Under the pieces are notes generated by a model. That model saw nothing but the letters and a program-made list of their open reading frames with translations. It searched no databases and was not told where the DNA came from. The translations under genes and the position numbers were made by a program. Shown in pieces: positions 15,910 through 23,109 of a stretch of DNA of 23,243 nt. The stretch is taken from positions 1-23,243 of the forward strand of contig JAVBNJ010000019.1 of NCBI GenBank assembly GCA_031551625.1, in the 5' to 3' direction. Source of the stretch: JAVBNJ01 sp031551625. Its GTDB lineage: Bacteria > Bacteroidota > Bacteroidia > Bacteroidales > UBA932. Each line of letters begins with the position of its first letter. Within the stretch, counting starts at the first letter, position 1.

Positions 15910-15931
15910 CTGTTACCACCGTAACAGTTAC
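15910..15931. repeat. Overlapping GTTAC/GTAAC dyads
   Basis: CTGTTAC (15910-15916) pairs with GTAACAG (15921-15927) around CACC; GTAAC at 15921-15925 can instead pair with GTTAC at 15927-15931. The two structures exclude each other. Function unknown; it lies between the alaS terminator and the EEP promoter. Confidence 0.4.
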
Positions 15932-15941
15932 CATAGCAACT

Positions 15942-15968
15942 AAAAAACAAGCCGCTGAAAACGGCTTG
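15942..15968 (-). terminator. Rho-independent terminator of alaS
   Basis: On the minus strand CAAGCCG and CGGCTTG (15962-15968 and 15948-15954) form a 7-bp stem with a 7-nt loop, followed by six T. It begins 26 bp after the alaS stop. Confidence 0.85.
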
Positions 15969-15994
15969 CTTGTATATTACAACTTTTTTATTGT

Positions 15995-18604
15995 TTACTT
16001 CGTCGCCAACTCAATGGCTTTGAGTGCAGCGTTGCGCAAGCCTTCGAGTTTTTTACCACCAGCCGTAGCAAGGAATTTTTGTCCGCCACCGCTGCCATCC
16101 ATTTCCTTGGCTGCCTCGCGAATTATGTTCGAAGCATTCAATCCTTTTTCCACCAAGTCGTCTGAAAGCGCCACTGTCAGCATTGGTTTCTGGTCAGCCA
16201 CACTGCTGCCTACAAACAATAGACTATCTTTCGCTGTTCGTATCTGGTAGGCCAATGCTTTCAACACCTCTGGTAATACCGGCATGTTAAGTACCGCCAA
16301 CTTTATACCATTTTCTTCGCGCAAGTTTTGCAGCAGCGATTCTTTCAATTGTGCGACTCGTTCAGCGATAAACGCCTGCACTTGTTTTTCCATTTCGCCA
16401 TGGTCGGTCATTATTTTGCGGATGGCTTGCACCGTGTTCGGTGCGTTGTTGAACAGGTTGGCAATGGCTTTGAAGGTATCTTGCAATTCATCGAGTAGTT
16501 CTTCGGCTTTGGCCGCCGACACTGCTTCGATACGGCGCACACCGGCAGCTACCGCACTTTCGCTGAGAATGCGGAAGAACCCGATTTCGCCCGTAGCGCG
16601 CACATGCGTACCACCACATAATTCTTTGGAGCGGCCATAACAAACCACGCGCACCTTGTTTTCATATTTTTCGCCGAACAGTGCCATAGCGCCCAGCGCC
16701 TGTGCTTCTTCAATGGGCACCTCGCGATATTCGTTGAGTGGTGTGTTGGCCCGCACCAGTTCGTTTACCAAATGTTCCACCTTGCGAATTTCCTCGTCGG
16801 TTACCTTTTGGAAATGCGAGAAGTCAAAACGCAAATACTCGGATGTAACCAACGATCCTTTCTGCTCCACATGCGTACCCAACACCTGGCGCAATGCATA
16901 GTGCAGCAAGTGGGTAGCCGTGTGGTTGCATGCCGTTGCCTGTCGTTTTTTCAAATCAACCTCGGCAGTAAAATCGGCCTGCAAGTCTTGCGGCAGTTTA
17001 TTGGAAATATGTACCGTCAGTTTATTTTCTTTTTTCGTATCTACAATTTCTACACGTTCCTTTCCATTATAAATATATCCCGCATCGCCCATCTGACCGC
17101 CGCTTTCGCCATAGAAAGGTGTAGTATCGAACACTAATTGGACTTGTTCTTTGCCTTTTGTTTTCACCATCCGGTAACGTGCAATCTTGGTCGTACACGA
17201 CGTGGTATCGTAACCTACGAATTTGGTATGCGAACATGGATGTATCTCCACCCAGTCGCCTTCTTCGGTAGCAGCAGCGTTACGGCTACGCTGTTTCTGG
17301 GCTTCCAGCTCTTTTTCGAATTCCGTCAGGTTGACCGTAAATTTATTTTCACGTGCAATCAGCTCCGTCAAATCAATCGGAAAACCGTAGGTATCGTATA
17401 ACAAAAAGGCGTCTTTTCCATTAATCGTTCTACTCGCGGCATTCTTTTCCATCAGCGAATCGAGCAGGCGGATACCTGTTTCAAGTGTACGCAAGAATGT
17501 TGCTTCTTCTTCGTGAATCACCTGCTCCACCAATTGCTGGCGTACTTTGAGTTCAGGGAATGCTTCACCCATTTCAGCTACCAACGTAGGCACCAAGCGG
17601 GCGATAAACGGCTCTTCGAACCCGAGGAACGTGTAACCGTAGCGCACAGCACGGCGTAAAATACGACGAATCACATAACCTGCTTTAGCATTCGACGGCA
17701 ACTGCCCATCTGTAATCGAAAAGCTGCAAGCGCGCAAGTGATCGGCTATTACACGCATAGCTACATCGCACTGCTCATTGGCTCCATATTGTTTGCCACT
17801 CAGTTCACTTATCTTTTTAATAATCGGCTGGAACACGTCGGTATCATAGTTCGACGTTTTACCCTGTACCACACGGCACAAACGCTCGAATCCCATACCG
17901 GTATCGACGTGTTTTTTCGGCAACTGCTCAAGGCTGCCGTTGGCTTTACGGTTGTATTGGATGAACACGAGGTTCCAAATCTCAATCACCTGCGGATCGT
18001 CGGCATTCACGCGGCTAGCACCCGGCACAGCAGCACGCTCGGCATCGGAGCGAGAGTCATAGTGAATTTCCGAACACGGCCCGCACGGTCCCGTGTCGCC
18101 CATTTCCCAAAAATTATCTTTCTTCTTGCCTATCAGGATACGGTCTTCGGGAAGATATTGTTTCCACAATTCGAATGCTTCGGTATCCATTTCCACACCG
18201 TCTTCAGGGCTGGCTTCGCACACAGTAGCATATAACCGGTTTTTGTCGATTTTCAATACTCCCGTAAGGTATTCCCATGCCCATGCAATAGCTTCTTTTT
18301 TGAAATAGTCGCCAAAACTCCAATTGCCCAACATCTCAAACATTGTATGATGATAAGTGTCGTGCCCTACTTCTTCGAGATCGTTGTGCTTACCACTCAC
18401 GCGAAGGCACTTTTGCGTATCGGCCACGCGCGGATGTTCGATGGGGATGTTGCCGAGAAACCAATCTTTAAATTGGTTCATACCCGCATTGGTAAACATA
18501 AGCGTAGGGTCGTTCTTTACTACCATCGGGGCGCTCGGCACAATAATATGCTGCTTGCTACGGAAAAAATCAAGGAATGATTGACGTATTTCTTGTGATG
18601 TCAT
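15995..18604 (-). CDS. alaS: Alanyl-tRNA synthetase
   Basis: AlaS charges tRNA-Ala and hydrolyses mischarged Ser- and Gly-tRNA. The 869-residue product shows the class II core opening MTSQEIRQSFLDFF, FTNAGMNQFKDWFLG and KCLRVSGKHNDLEEVG, and the editing domain zinc ligands HTATH (H561, H565) and CGGTH (C663, H667), each three less than in the E. coli enzyme. The C-Ala domain ends with SGGGQKFLATAGGKK. I chose the ATG at 18604 over the in-frame ATG at 18676: the extra 24 residues would be unusual and would overlap the promoter at 18631-18638. It is transcribed alone, between its own promoter and terminator. Confidence 0.97.
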   Translation of the reverse strand: MTSQEIRQSFLDFFRSKQHIIVPSAPMVVKNDPTLMFTNAGMNQFKDWFLGNIPIEHPRVADTQKCLRVSGKHNDLEEVGHDTYHHTMFEMLGNWSFGDYFKKEAIAWAWEYLTGVLKIDKNRLYATVCEASPEDGVEMDTEAFELWKQYLPEDRILIGKKKDNFWEMGDTGPCGPCSEIHYDSRSDAERAAVPGASRVNADDPQVIEIWNLVFIQYNRKANGSLEQLPKKHVDTGMGFERLCRVVQGKTSNYDTDVFQPIIKKISELSGKQYGANEQCDVAMRVIADHLRACSFSITDGQLPSNAKAGYVIRRILRRAVRYGYTFLGFEEPFIARLVPTLVAEMGEAFPELKVRQQLVEQVIHEEEATFLRTLETGIRLLDSLMEKNAASRTINGKDAFLLYDTYGFPIDLTELIARENKFTVNLTEFEKELEAQKQRSRNAAATEEGDWVEIHPCSHTKFVGYDTTSCTTKIARYRMVKTKGKEQVQLVFDTTPFYGESGGQMGDAGYIYNGKERVEIVDTKKENKLTVHISNKLPQDLQADFTAEVDLKKRQATACNHTATHLLHYALRQVLGTHVEQKGSLVTSEYLRFDFSHFQKVTDEEIRKVEHLVNELVRANTPLNEYREVPIEEAQALGAMALFGEKYENKVRVVCYGRSKELCGGTHVRATGEIGFFRILSESAVAAGVRRIEAVSAAKAEELLDELQDTFKAIANLFNNAPNTVQAIRKIMTDHGEMEKQVQAFIAERVAQLKESLLQNLREENGIKLAVLNMPVLPEVLKALAYQIRTAKDSLLFVGSSVADQKPMLTVALSDDLVEKGLNASNIIREAAKEMDGSGGGQKFLATAGGKKLEGLRNAALKAIELATK

Positions 18605-18630
18605 AGGTGTTAGCTTAAAAATATAACTTA

Positions 18631-18638
18631 CAAAGGTA
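18631..18638 (-). promoter_or_regulatory. -7 box upstream of alaS
   Basis: TACCTTTG on the minus strand lies 26 bp before the ATG at 18604 and supports that start. Confidence 0.55.
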
Positions 18639-18666
18639 GCAAAAAAATTCATGTATAGTAAAACGC

Positions 18667-18694
18667 AACCGGCCACTCATTGGAGCGGCCGGTT
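18667..18694 (-). terminator. Terminator hairpin of pruA
   Basis: AACCGGCC (18667-18674) pairs with GGCCGGTT (18687-18694); inside, CTC and GAG extend the stem. On the minus strand it is followed by GCGTTTTAC, so the U-tract is short. It starts 21 bp after the pruA stop. Confidence 0.7.
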
Positions 18695-18715
18695 ACATTT
18701 ATTTACAAGCAATAT

Positions 18716-20347
18716 TTAGTCTTTTTGCAAGAATGGATATTTGTAATCGGTGGGCGGCACAAGGGTTTCCTTGATGGTGCGGGGACTTACCCAGCGCAAC
18801 AGGTTCAAGTAACTGCCTGCTTTGTCGTTCGTACCGCTGCGGCGGGCGCCACCAAAGGGTTGCTGGCCCACTACAGCACCAGTCGGCTTGTCGTTGAAGT
18901 AAATATTTCCGGCAGCATATTGCAACGTATGCGCGGCAGCATCCAACACGTAGCGGTCTTTTGCCCAGATAGAACCTGTCAAACCATAAGGCGATGTTTC
19001 ATCCACCAACCTTAATGTTTCTTCCCATTGATTTTCGGGATATACGTATATTGATAGCACCGGACCGAAAATTTCTTCTTCCATCGATGCAAAATGCGGG
19101 TCTTTGGCCTGAATAATGGTAGGTTGTACAAAGTAACCTTTCGATTTATCACCCGTGCCACCGAACACAATTTCCGCATCTTTCGACGTTTTAGCTTTTT
19201 CGAAATAGCTCATAATATTGTCGAACGAAGCTTCGTCGATCACTGCATTCACGAAATTGGGAAAGTCGCGCACATCGCCCATTTTAATTTCGGCCAGCAT
19301 GTCGCCCATGCGTTTTTTTACATCAGGCCACAGGTTCGACGGAACGTAGGCGCGTGAAGCAGCAGAGCATTTTTGGCCCTGGTATTCGAATGCACCGCGC
19401 ACTAATGCCACAGCTAATTCCTGCGCATCGGTTGACGGATGGGCAATCACAAAATCTTTACCACCTGTTTCGCCCACTAAGCGCGGGTATGAGCGGTACT
19501 TTGCCAAATTGTTGCCTGCCGATTGCCAGAGGTTATCAAATGTCGAGCTGGAACCCGTGAAGTGCAAGCCGGCAAAATTTTTGTCGGCAAACACAACGTC
19601 GCCAATCACACGGCCCGAACCGGGCAGAAAGTTGATAACACCATCGGGCACTCCGGCTTCTTTAAAGATCTGCATCAGGTAGTAGTTCGACAGAATAGCC
19701 GTGGTGGCGGGCTTCCACAGGCATACGTTGCCCATCAGCACCGGCGACATATTCAGGTTGGCCGCAATAGCCGTGAAGTTGAACGGCGTAACGGTAAATA
19801 CAAAGCCTTCGAGCGGGCGGTACTCCATGCGGTTGATAACACCCGGCTCACTATGCGGCTGTTGATTGTATATCGTTCCTGCAAAGTGGGCATTGAAGCG
19901 CAGGAAGTCGATGGTTTCGCAAGCCGAGTCAATTTCTGCCTGAAACGCATTTTTGCTTTGCCCTAACATAGTAGCGGCATTCATTACTGCACGGTATTTT
20001 TTTGCAATCAGCTCAGCAATCCGTACCGTAATAGCAGCGCGTTCTACCCACGGAAAACGTTCCCATTCTTTTTTCGCTTTCATAGCGGCATCAATTGCCA
20101 TCTGCACTTCTTTAGCTCCCGCCTTGTGGTAGGTAGCCAGTACATGGTCGTGGTCGTGCGGCATCACTACTTTGCCGGTATCTCCGGTACGCACATCCTT
20201 ACCGCCGATAATCAAGGGAATTTCTATTTCGGTCGAAGCCATTCGCTTCAATTCTGCTTGCAATTCTTTGCGTTCGGGCGAGCCCGGTGCATAACTTTTC
20301 ACCGGTTCGTTGGCCGGATACGGGAAATGGAAAACTGAGTTATTCAT
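18716..20347 (-). CDS. pruA: L-glutamate gamma-semialdehyde (P5C) dehydrogenase
   Basis: PruA oxidises glutamate semialdehyde, in equilibrium with pyrroline-5-carboxylate, to glutamate with NAD+, the second step of proline breakdown. The 543-residue single-domain form lacks a PutA proline dehydrogenase domain. Key motifs are TPFNFTAIAANLNMSPVLMGN at about 187-207, LVGETGGKDF with the catalytic Glu at 293, and GQKCSA with the nucleophilic Cys at 327. EEIFGPVLSIYVYP and PFGGARRSGTNDK follow as in the family. The ATG at 20347 gives the usual N-terminus. No proline dehydrogenase or ornithine/arginine gene is nearby, so the source of P5C is not visible. The gene is divergent from the thioesterase gene. 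Confidence 0.94.
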   Translation of the reverse strand: MNNSVFHFPYPANEPVKSYAPGSPERKELQAELKRMASTEIEIPLIIGGKDVRTGDTGKVVMPHDHDHVLATYHKAGAKEVQMAIDAAMKAKKEWERFPWVERAAITVRIAELIAKKYRAVMNAATMLGQSKNAFQAEIDSACETIDFLRFNAHFAGTIYNQQPHSEPGVINRMEYRPLEGFVFTVTPFNFTAIAANLNMSPVLMGNVCLWKPATTAILSNYYLMQIFKEAGVPDGVINFLPGSGRVIGDVVFADKNFAGLHFTGSSSTFDNLWQSAGNNLAKYRSYPRLVGETGGKDFVIAHPSTDAQELAVALVRGAFEYQGQKCSAASRAYVPSNLWPDVKKRMGDMLAEIKMGDVRDFPNFVNAVIDEASFDNIMSYFEKAKTSKDAEIVFGGTGDKSKGYFVQPTIIQAKDPHFASMEEEIFGPVLSIYVYPENQWEETLRLVDETSPYGLTGSIWAKDRYVLDAAAHTLQYAAGNIYFNDKPTGAVVGQQPFGGARRSGTNDKAGSYLNLLRWVSPRTIKETLVPPTDYKYPFLQKD

Positions 20348-20375
20348 AATGCGTTAAATTTTATTTTGCAAAGAA

Positions 20376-20383
20376 CAAAGATA
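20376..20383 (-). promoter_or_regulatory. -7 box upstream of pruA
   Basis: TATCTTTG on the minus strand lies 28 bp before the pruA ATG; the divergent thioesterase gene has the same box 22 bp away on the other strand. Confidence 0.55.
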
Positions 20384-20405
20384 GAAAAAATCCTGTAAAA
20401 TAATG

Positions 20406-20413
20406 TATCTTTG
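20406..20413 (+). promoter_or_regulatory. -7 box upstream of the thioesterase gene
   Basis: TATCTTTG lies 16 bp before the ATG at 20430 and inside the longer ORF that would start at 20403, which argues against the longer form. Confidence 0.55.
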
Positions 20414-20429
20414 CAAAAAAATAGTTTAC

Positions 20430-20813
20430 ATGGAAATAACACTGAGAGAGGGAGCAAATTACACGGCGAAAAAAACTGTAGCCTACGAAGACACCGCAGC
20501 CCATTACGGTTCGGGGCTGATAGAAGTATTTGCCACCCCCGCTATGATTGCGTTGATGGAGAATGCCGCTATGCATGCGGCCCTGCAAGGTTTGCCGGAA
20601 GGCTTCAATACGGTTGGTACGGCGGTAAATATTGTACATAGCAAAGCGACCCCAAAAGGTATGAACGTAGCAGCAACCGCTACGCTTACTAAAATTGACG
20701 GCAAACGATTATTATTTAATGTGGTAGCTGAAGATGAAAAAGGAGAAATAGGTCGCGGCACGCACGAGCGGTGCATTATTGATACTGCAAAATTTATGAA
20801 TAAGATACAATAA
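20430..20813 (+). CDS. FlK-like hotdog-fold acyl-CoA thioesterase
   Basis: The 127-residue product resembles fluoroacetyl-CoA thioesterase FlK and its many non-fluoro homologues. The catalytic residues of FlK (Thr42, Glu50, His76) have exact counterparts with the same spacings: T36 in FATPAM, E44 in LMENAAM and H70 in VNIVHSKATPKG. The C-terminal half (VAATATLTKIDGKRLLFNVVAEDEKGEIGRGTHERCIID) is the long strand region of the hotdog sheet. Most Bacteroidota members are uncharacterised, so fluoroacetate resistance should not be assumed; a general short acyl-CoA thioesterase is likelier. I chose the ATG at 20430 because the upstream ATG at 20403 would place the promoter inside the gene. Confidence 0.88.
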   Translation: MEITLREGANYTAKKTVAYEDTAAHYGSGLIEVFATPAMIALMENAAMHAALQGLPEGFNTVGTAVNIVHSKATPKGMNVAATATLTKIDGKRLLFNVVAEDEKGEIGRGTHERCIIDTAKFMNKIQ

Positions 20814-20823
20814 AGGTACAAGG

Positions 20824-20890
20824 GAACAAGGGTAAAAAGGAACAACGGATTTTCCTTTTCATCCTTTCACCTTTTATCCTTTCACCTTTA
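20824..20890. repeat. Purine/pyrimidine-rich spacer with a 15-bp tandem duplication
   Basis: ATCCTTTCACCTTT at 20861-20874 is repeated at 20876-20889 with one base between. Upstream, AAAAGGAA (20835-20842) can pair with TTCCTTTT (20852-20859). The spacer lies between the thioesterase and YihY genes; it resembles dispersed intergenic repeats. Confidence 0.6.
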
Positions 20891-20895
20891 AAGCT

Positions 20896-22236
20896 ATGTT
20901 TAAAAAATTTTTTGATTGGTATAAAAAAGCTTTTCACTTCGTGACGTACGATATGTGGCATATTGATACGGAACACTATAGTAAACGTGATGCATTCCTC
21001 ATTAAGCAACTGAAAATATTTACTATTGCCATCCGCCGCTTTTTCGAAGACAAAGTAAGTATCCGTAGTTCGGCGCTGTCGTATTATTCGTTGACGGCAG
21101 TAGTCCCTATTGTAGCCGTGCTATTTGCTGTAGCCAAAGGCTTCGGGATATCCGATATGTTGCGCGAGTCGCTCAATCAGAATTTTGGCGACTACACCGA
21201 AGTGATCGATTTTCTCATGCAATTTGCTGACAATGCTATTGCCAATACCCGCACGGGCGTGCTGAGTTCGTTAAGTATCATATTCCTGTTATGGTCGGTC
21301 GTAAAAGTACTGAACAACATTGAGAGCGCGTTCAATGATGTGTGGCAAGTAAAGCGCCCACGTCCCATGGCCCGCAAGTTTGCCGACTACTTTGCATTTA
21401 TCCTTATCGTACCGATATTCCTTGCCGCATCCAGCTCGCTTTCTGTTTTTTTTCGCTACCATGTAGGCTCGTGGACACAAGATGTTCCGGTGCTGGAACA
21501 CCTTGGTACACTGTCGGGAACCTTGCTACCATTTGCCCTCGTGTATATTGTACTGACGTTTGTCTACGTAACTGTTCCATTCACCAAAGTTAAAATAGGC
21601 CCTGCATTTATCGCCGCTATTATTGCAGGTACTGCGTTTCAATTGACACAGAATTTTTATATCTTTTCACAAATCACGGTATCGAAGTATGGCGCCATCT
21701 ACGGTGCTTTTGCTGCATTACCGTTATTGTGTATCTGGTTGCAACTAAGCTGGATTATTATACTCTTCGGAGCCGAACTATCGTTTGCTTACCAAAATGT
21801 GGAACGTTACCACTACGAAGCTACAGCCGATCACATCAGTCCATTCCAACGGAAAATATCGGCCATACTTGTAATGCAACATATTGCCAGGCGCTTTACC
21901 AAAGGCGCTATACCGCAAACCATTGCAGAGTTGACCGAAGATTTGGATTTACCTTACCGCGTAGTTCGTAACAGTGTGGAAGACCTGCAACAATGTAACC
22001 TGCTGTCGGAAGTAATGATACAAGGTAAACGCAAAGCCAAAGACAGCGCATACCAACCGGCCATCGATATTCATTTATTAACAATCGGTTATGTATATAA
22101 GGCCCTCAATCGTATGGGGCAAGTAGCACTGGCCGACGACGATAACCAAGACATGAAACGGCTTGTAGAGATACTCAATAAACCGTTCAAAGTGTTCGAA
22201 AAATCGGACGAAAATAAATTATTGATCGAAATTTAG
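20896..22236 (+). CDS. YihY/BrkB-family inner-membrane protein with C-terminal winged-helix-like domain
   Basis: The 446-residue protein has the six-helix YihY/BrkB core at about residues 60-295. Family landmarks are RSSALSYYSLTAVVPIVAVLFA, LLWSVVKVLNNIESAFNDVWQV, VPFTKVKIGPAFIAAIIAGTAFQLTQNFYIF and YGAIYGAFAALPLLCIWLQLSWIIILFGAELSFAYQN. The family was once wrongly called ribonuclease BN; its true function is uncertain. A cytoplasmic tail of about 140 residues follows, where IPQTIAELTEDLDLPYRVVRNSVEDLQQCNLLSEV reads like a winged helix-turn-helix. It lies 82 bp after the thioesterase gene on the same strand and stops 1 bp before the convergent beta-barrel gene. Confidence 0.92.
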   Translation: MFKKFFDWYKKAFHFVTYDMWHIDTEHYSKRDAFLIKQLKIFTIAIRRFFEDKVSIRSSALSYYSLTAVVPIVAVLFAVAKGFGISDMLRESLNQNFGDYTEVIDFLMQFADNAIANTRTGVLSSLSIIFLLWSVVKVLNNIESAFNDVWQVKRPRPMARKFADYFAFILIVPIFLAASSSLSVFFRYHVGSWTQDVPVLEHLGTLSGTLLPFALVYIVLTFVYVTVPFTKVKIGPAFIAAIIAGTAFQLTQNFYIFSQITVSKYGAIYGAFAALPLLCIWLQLSWIIILFGAELSFAYQNVERYHYEATADHISPFQRKISAILVMQHIARRFTKGAIPQTIAELTEDLDLPYRVVRNSVEDLQQCNLLSEVMIQGKRKAKDSAYQPAIDIHLLTIGYVYKALNRMGQVALADDDNQDMKRLVEILNKPFKVFEKSDENKLLIEI

Positions 22237-22237
22237 G

Positions 22238-22792
22238 TTATAGGATTTTCCACCCTAAACTAATGACAAATGCATTGGTGTGGAATTTGACATCCTGTAC
22301 CTTTGCCGTATTGGTAAATGTGTAGTCGTAGCGAAAATCGAGTGTAAACATCAGCAAGTCGACGCCAAGCCCCGCCTGCCCGGCAAAGTTGAAAGCAGCA
22401 CTTTCTACGGTTTCTCTGAAATCATCGCCTACTGTAAATGAAAACTTAGGGCCTACAAATGCACGCAAGTTGCCCAATTTAAAATCGAGCAATTTGAAAC
22501 CGAGCAATACCGGCACGTCAATTGCATGTGTTTTAATGTCGTCAATTTCATTCGAAATATCCTCCACATCGGTACTCTTGAACGAGTAGAGCAACTCCGG
22601 CTGTATATATAGCCTATGACCGAAACGCAAGAATACGCCCGCGTCGAAACCCGGTTTCATGTTGGATTTCATTTCATCGACATTGAATGAGAATTTCGAG
22701 AAATTGAGCGCTGCTTTCGGCCCAAACGTAAATTGCGCAAAAGCCGAAGTAGTAAGCAGAATGACGGTCAATGTAAAAAGAATTTTTTTCAT
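22238..22792 (-). CDS. Small outer-membrane beta-barrel protein (porin-like)
   Basis: The 184-residue product has a signal peptide (MKKILFTLTVILLTTSAFAQ) and a mature part of alternating strands fitting the OmpA-like eight-stranded barrel family common in Bacteroidota (outer membrane beta-barrel, PorT-like): FTFGPKAALNFSKFSF, FDAGVFLRFGHRLYIQPELLYSF, HAIDVPVLLGFKLL, LRAFVGPKFSF and VDLLMFTLDFRYDY are typical. It ends in SLGWKIL. I chose the ATG at 22792 because it directly opens the signal peptide; the upstream in-frame ATG at 22837 overlaps the promoter. The function is unknown; many members are structural or adhesion-related barrels. It converges on YihY with a 1-bp gap. Confidence 0.88.
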   Translation of the reverse strand: MKKILFTLTVILLTTSAFAQFTFGPKAALNFSKFSFNVDEMKSNMKPGFDAGVFLRFGHRLYIQPELLYSFKSTDVEDISNEIDDIKTHAIDVPVLLGFKLLDFKLGNLRAFVGPKFSFTVGDDFRETVESAAFNFAGQAGLGVDLLMFTLDFRYDYTFTNTAKVQDVKFHTNAFVISLGWKIL

Positions 22793-22834
22793 AATCGTTA
22801 GTTTTAATGAATAACCGGATAAGTTGTGATGGCA

Positions 22835-22842
22835 CAAAGATA
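22835..22842 (-). promoter_or_regulatory. -7 box upstream of the beta-barrel gene
   Basis: TATCTTTG on the minus strand lies 42 bp before the ATG at 22792. Confidence 0.5.
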
Positions 22843-22915
22843 TATTTTTTTAACTAAATAGCCATTTCCAATACATGAGTTTAAATGCAAAAAATAAAAT
22901 TTTTCAATACTGCAC

Positions 22916-23089
22916 CTACACTTCTATAATCCAATTATCAACTGGAGAATTGTGCTTTTCTTGATGATGTTCCAGATATTCTTGAACCATTTCATCGGTT
23001 AGGTTACAAGTACTCCAAACACCATAACTAACACCTCTGCCGATCGCAGGCTGTGTGGCATATCCGATGACTATAAACAGTTTTTTCAT
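22916..23089 (-). pseudogene. Fragment resembling the C-terminus of an IS200/IS605-type (Y1) transposase
   Basis: The 57 codons from the ATG at 23089 include GVWSTCNLTDEMVQEYLEHHQE, which looks like the end of Y1 HUH transposases: a G-x-W/F-S strand, a short turn, then a helix carrying the catalytic Tyr in the (Q/K)(E/K)YIExx pattern (here the Tyr of QEYLEHH). The first half of a Y1 transposase, with the HUH metal-binding histidines, is missing; upstream in a different frame lies the 3' end of another gene. Reading is open to 23143, but the extra residues overlap that gene and do not look like transposase. It is therefore probably a relic, though a real small protein cannot be excluded. No IS ends were found. 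Confidence 0.5.
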
Positions 23090-23109
23090 TAAAAGTGACA
23101 ACTGGTACA

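Noticed and set aside
15855..16250. Plus-strand open frame of 131 codons over the alaS end and spacer
   Set aside because: It is antisense to the conserved C-Ala domain of alaS and passes through the alaS terminator.
17738..18235. Plus-strand open frame of 165 codons inside alaS
   Set aside because: It is antisense to a strongly conserved gene and carries no domain; long antisense frames are expected from the codon bias here.
18605..18676. N-terminal extension of alaS by 24 residues
   Set aside because: AlaS proteins start at the TSQEIRQ segment, and the extension would contain the TACCTTTG promoter box.
20403..20429. N-terminal extension of the thioesterase by 9 residues
   Set aside because: The TATCTTTG box would fall inside the gene; the ATG at 20430 gives the normal FlK-like start.
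20430..20813. Fluoroacetate resistance gene
   Set aside because: The catalytic triad matches FlK, but the same triad occurs in many general hotdog thioesterases, and no fluorometabolite genes are nearby.
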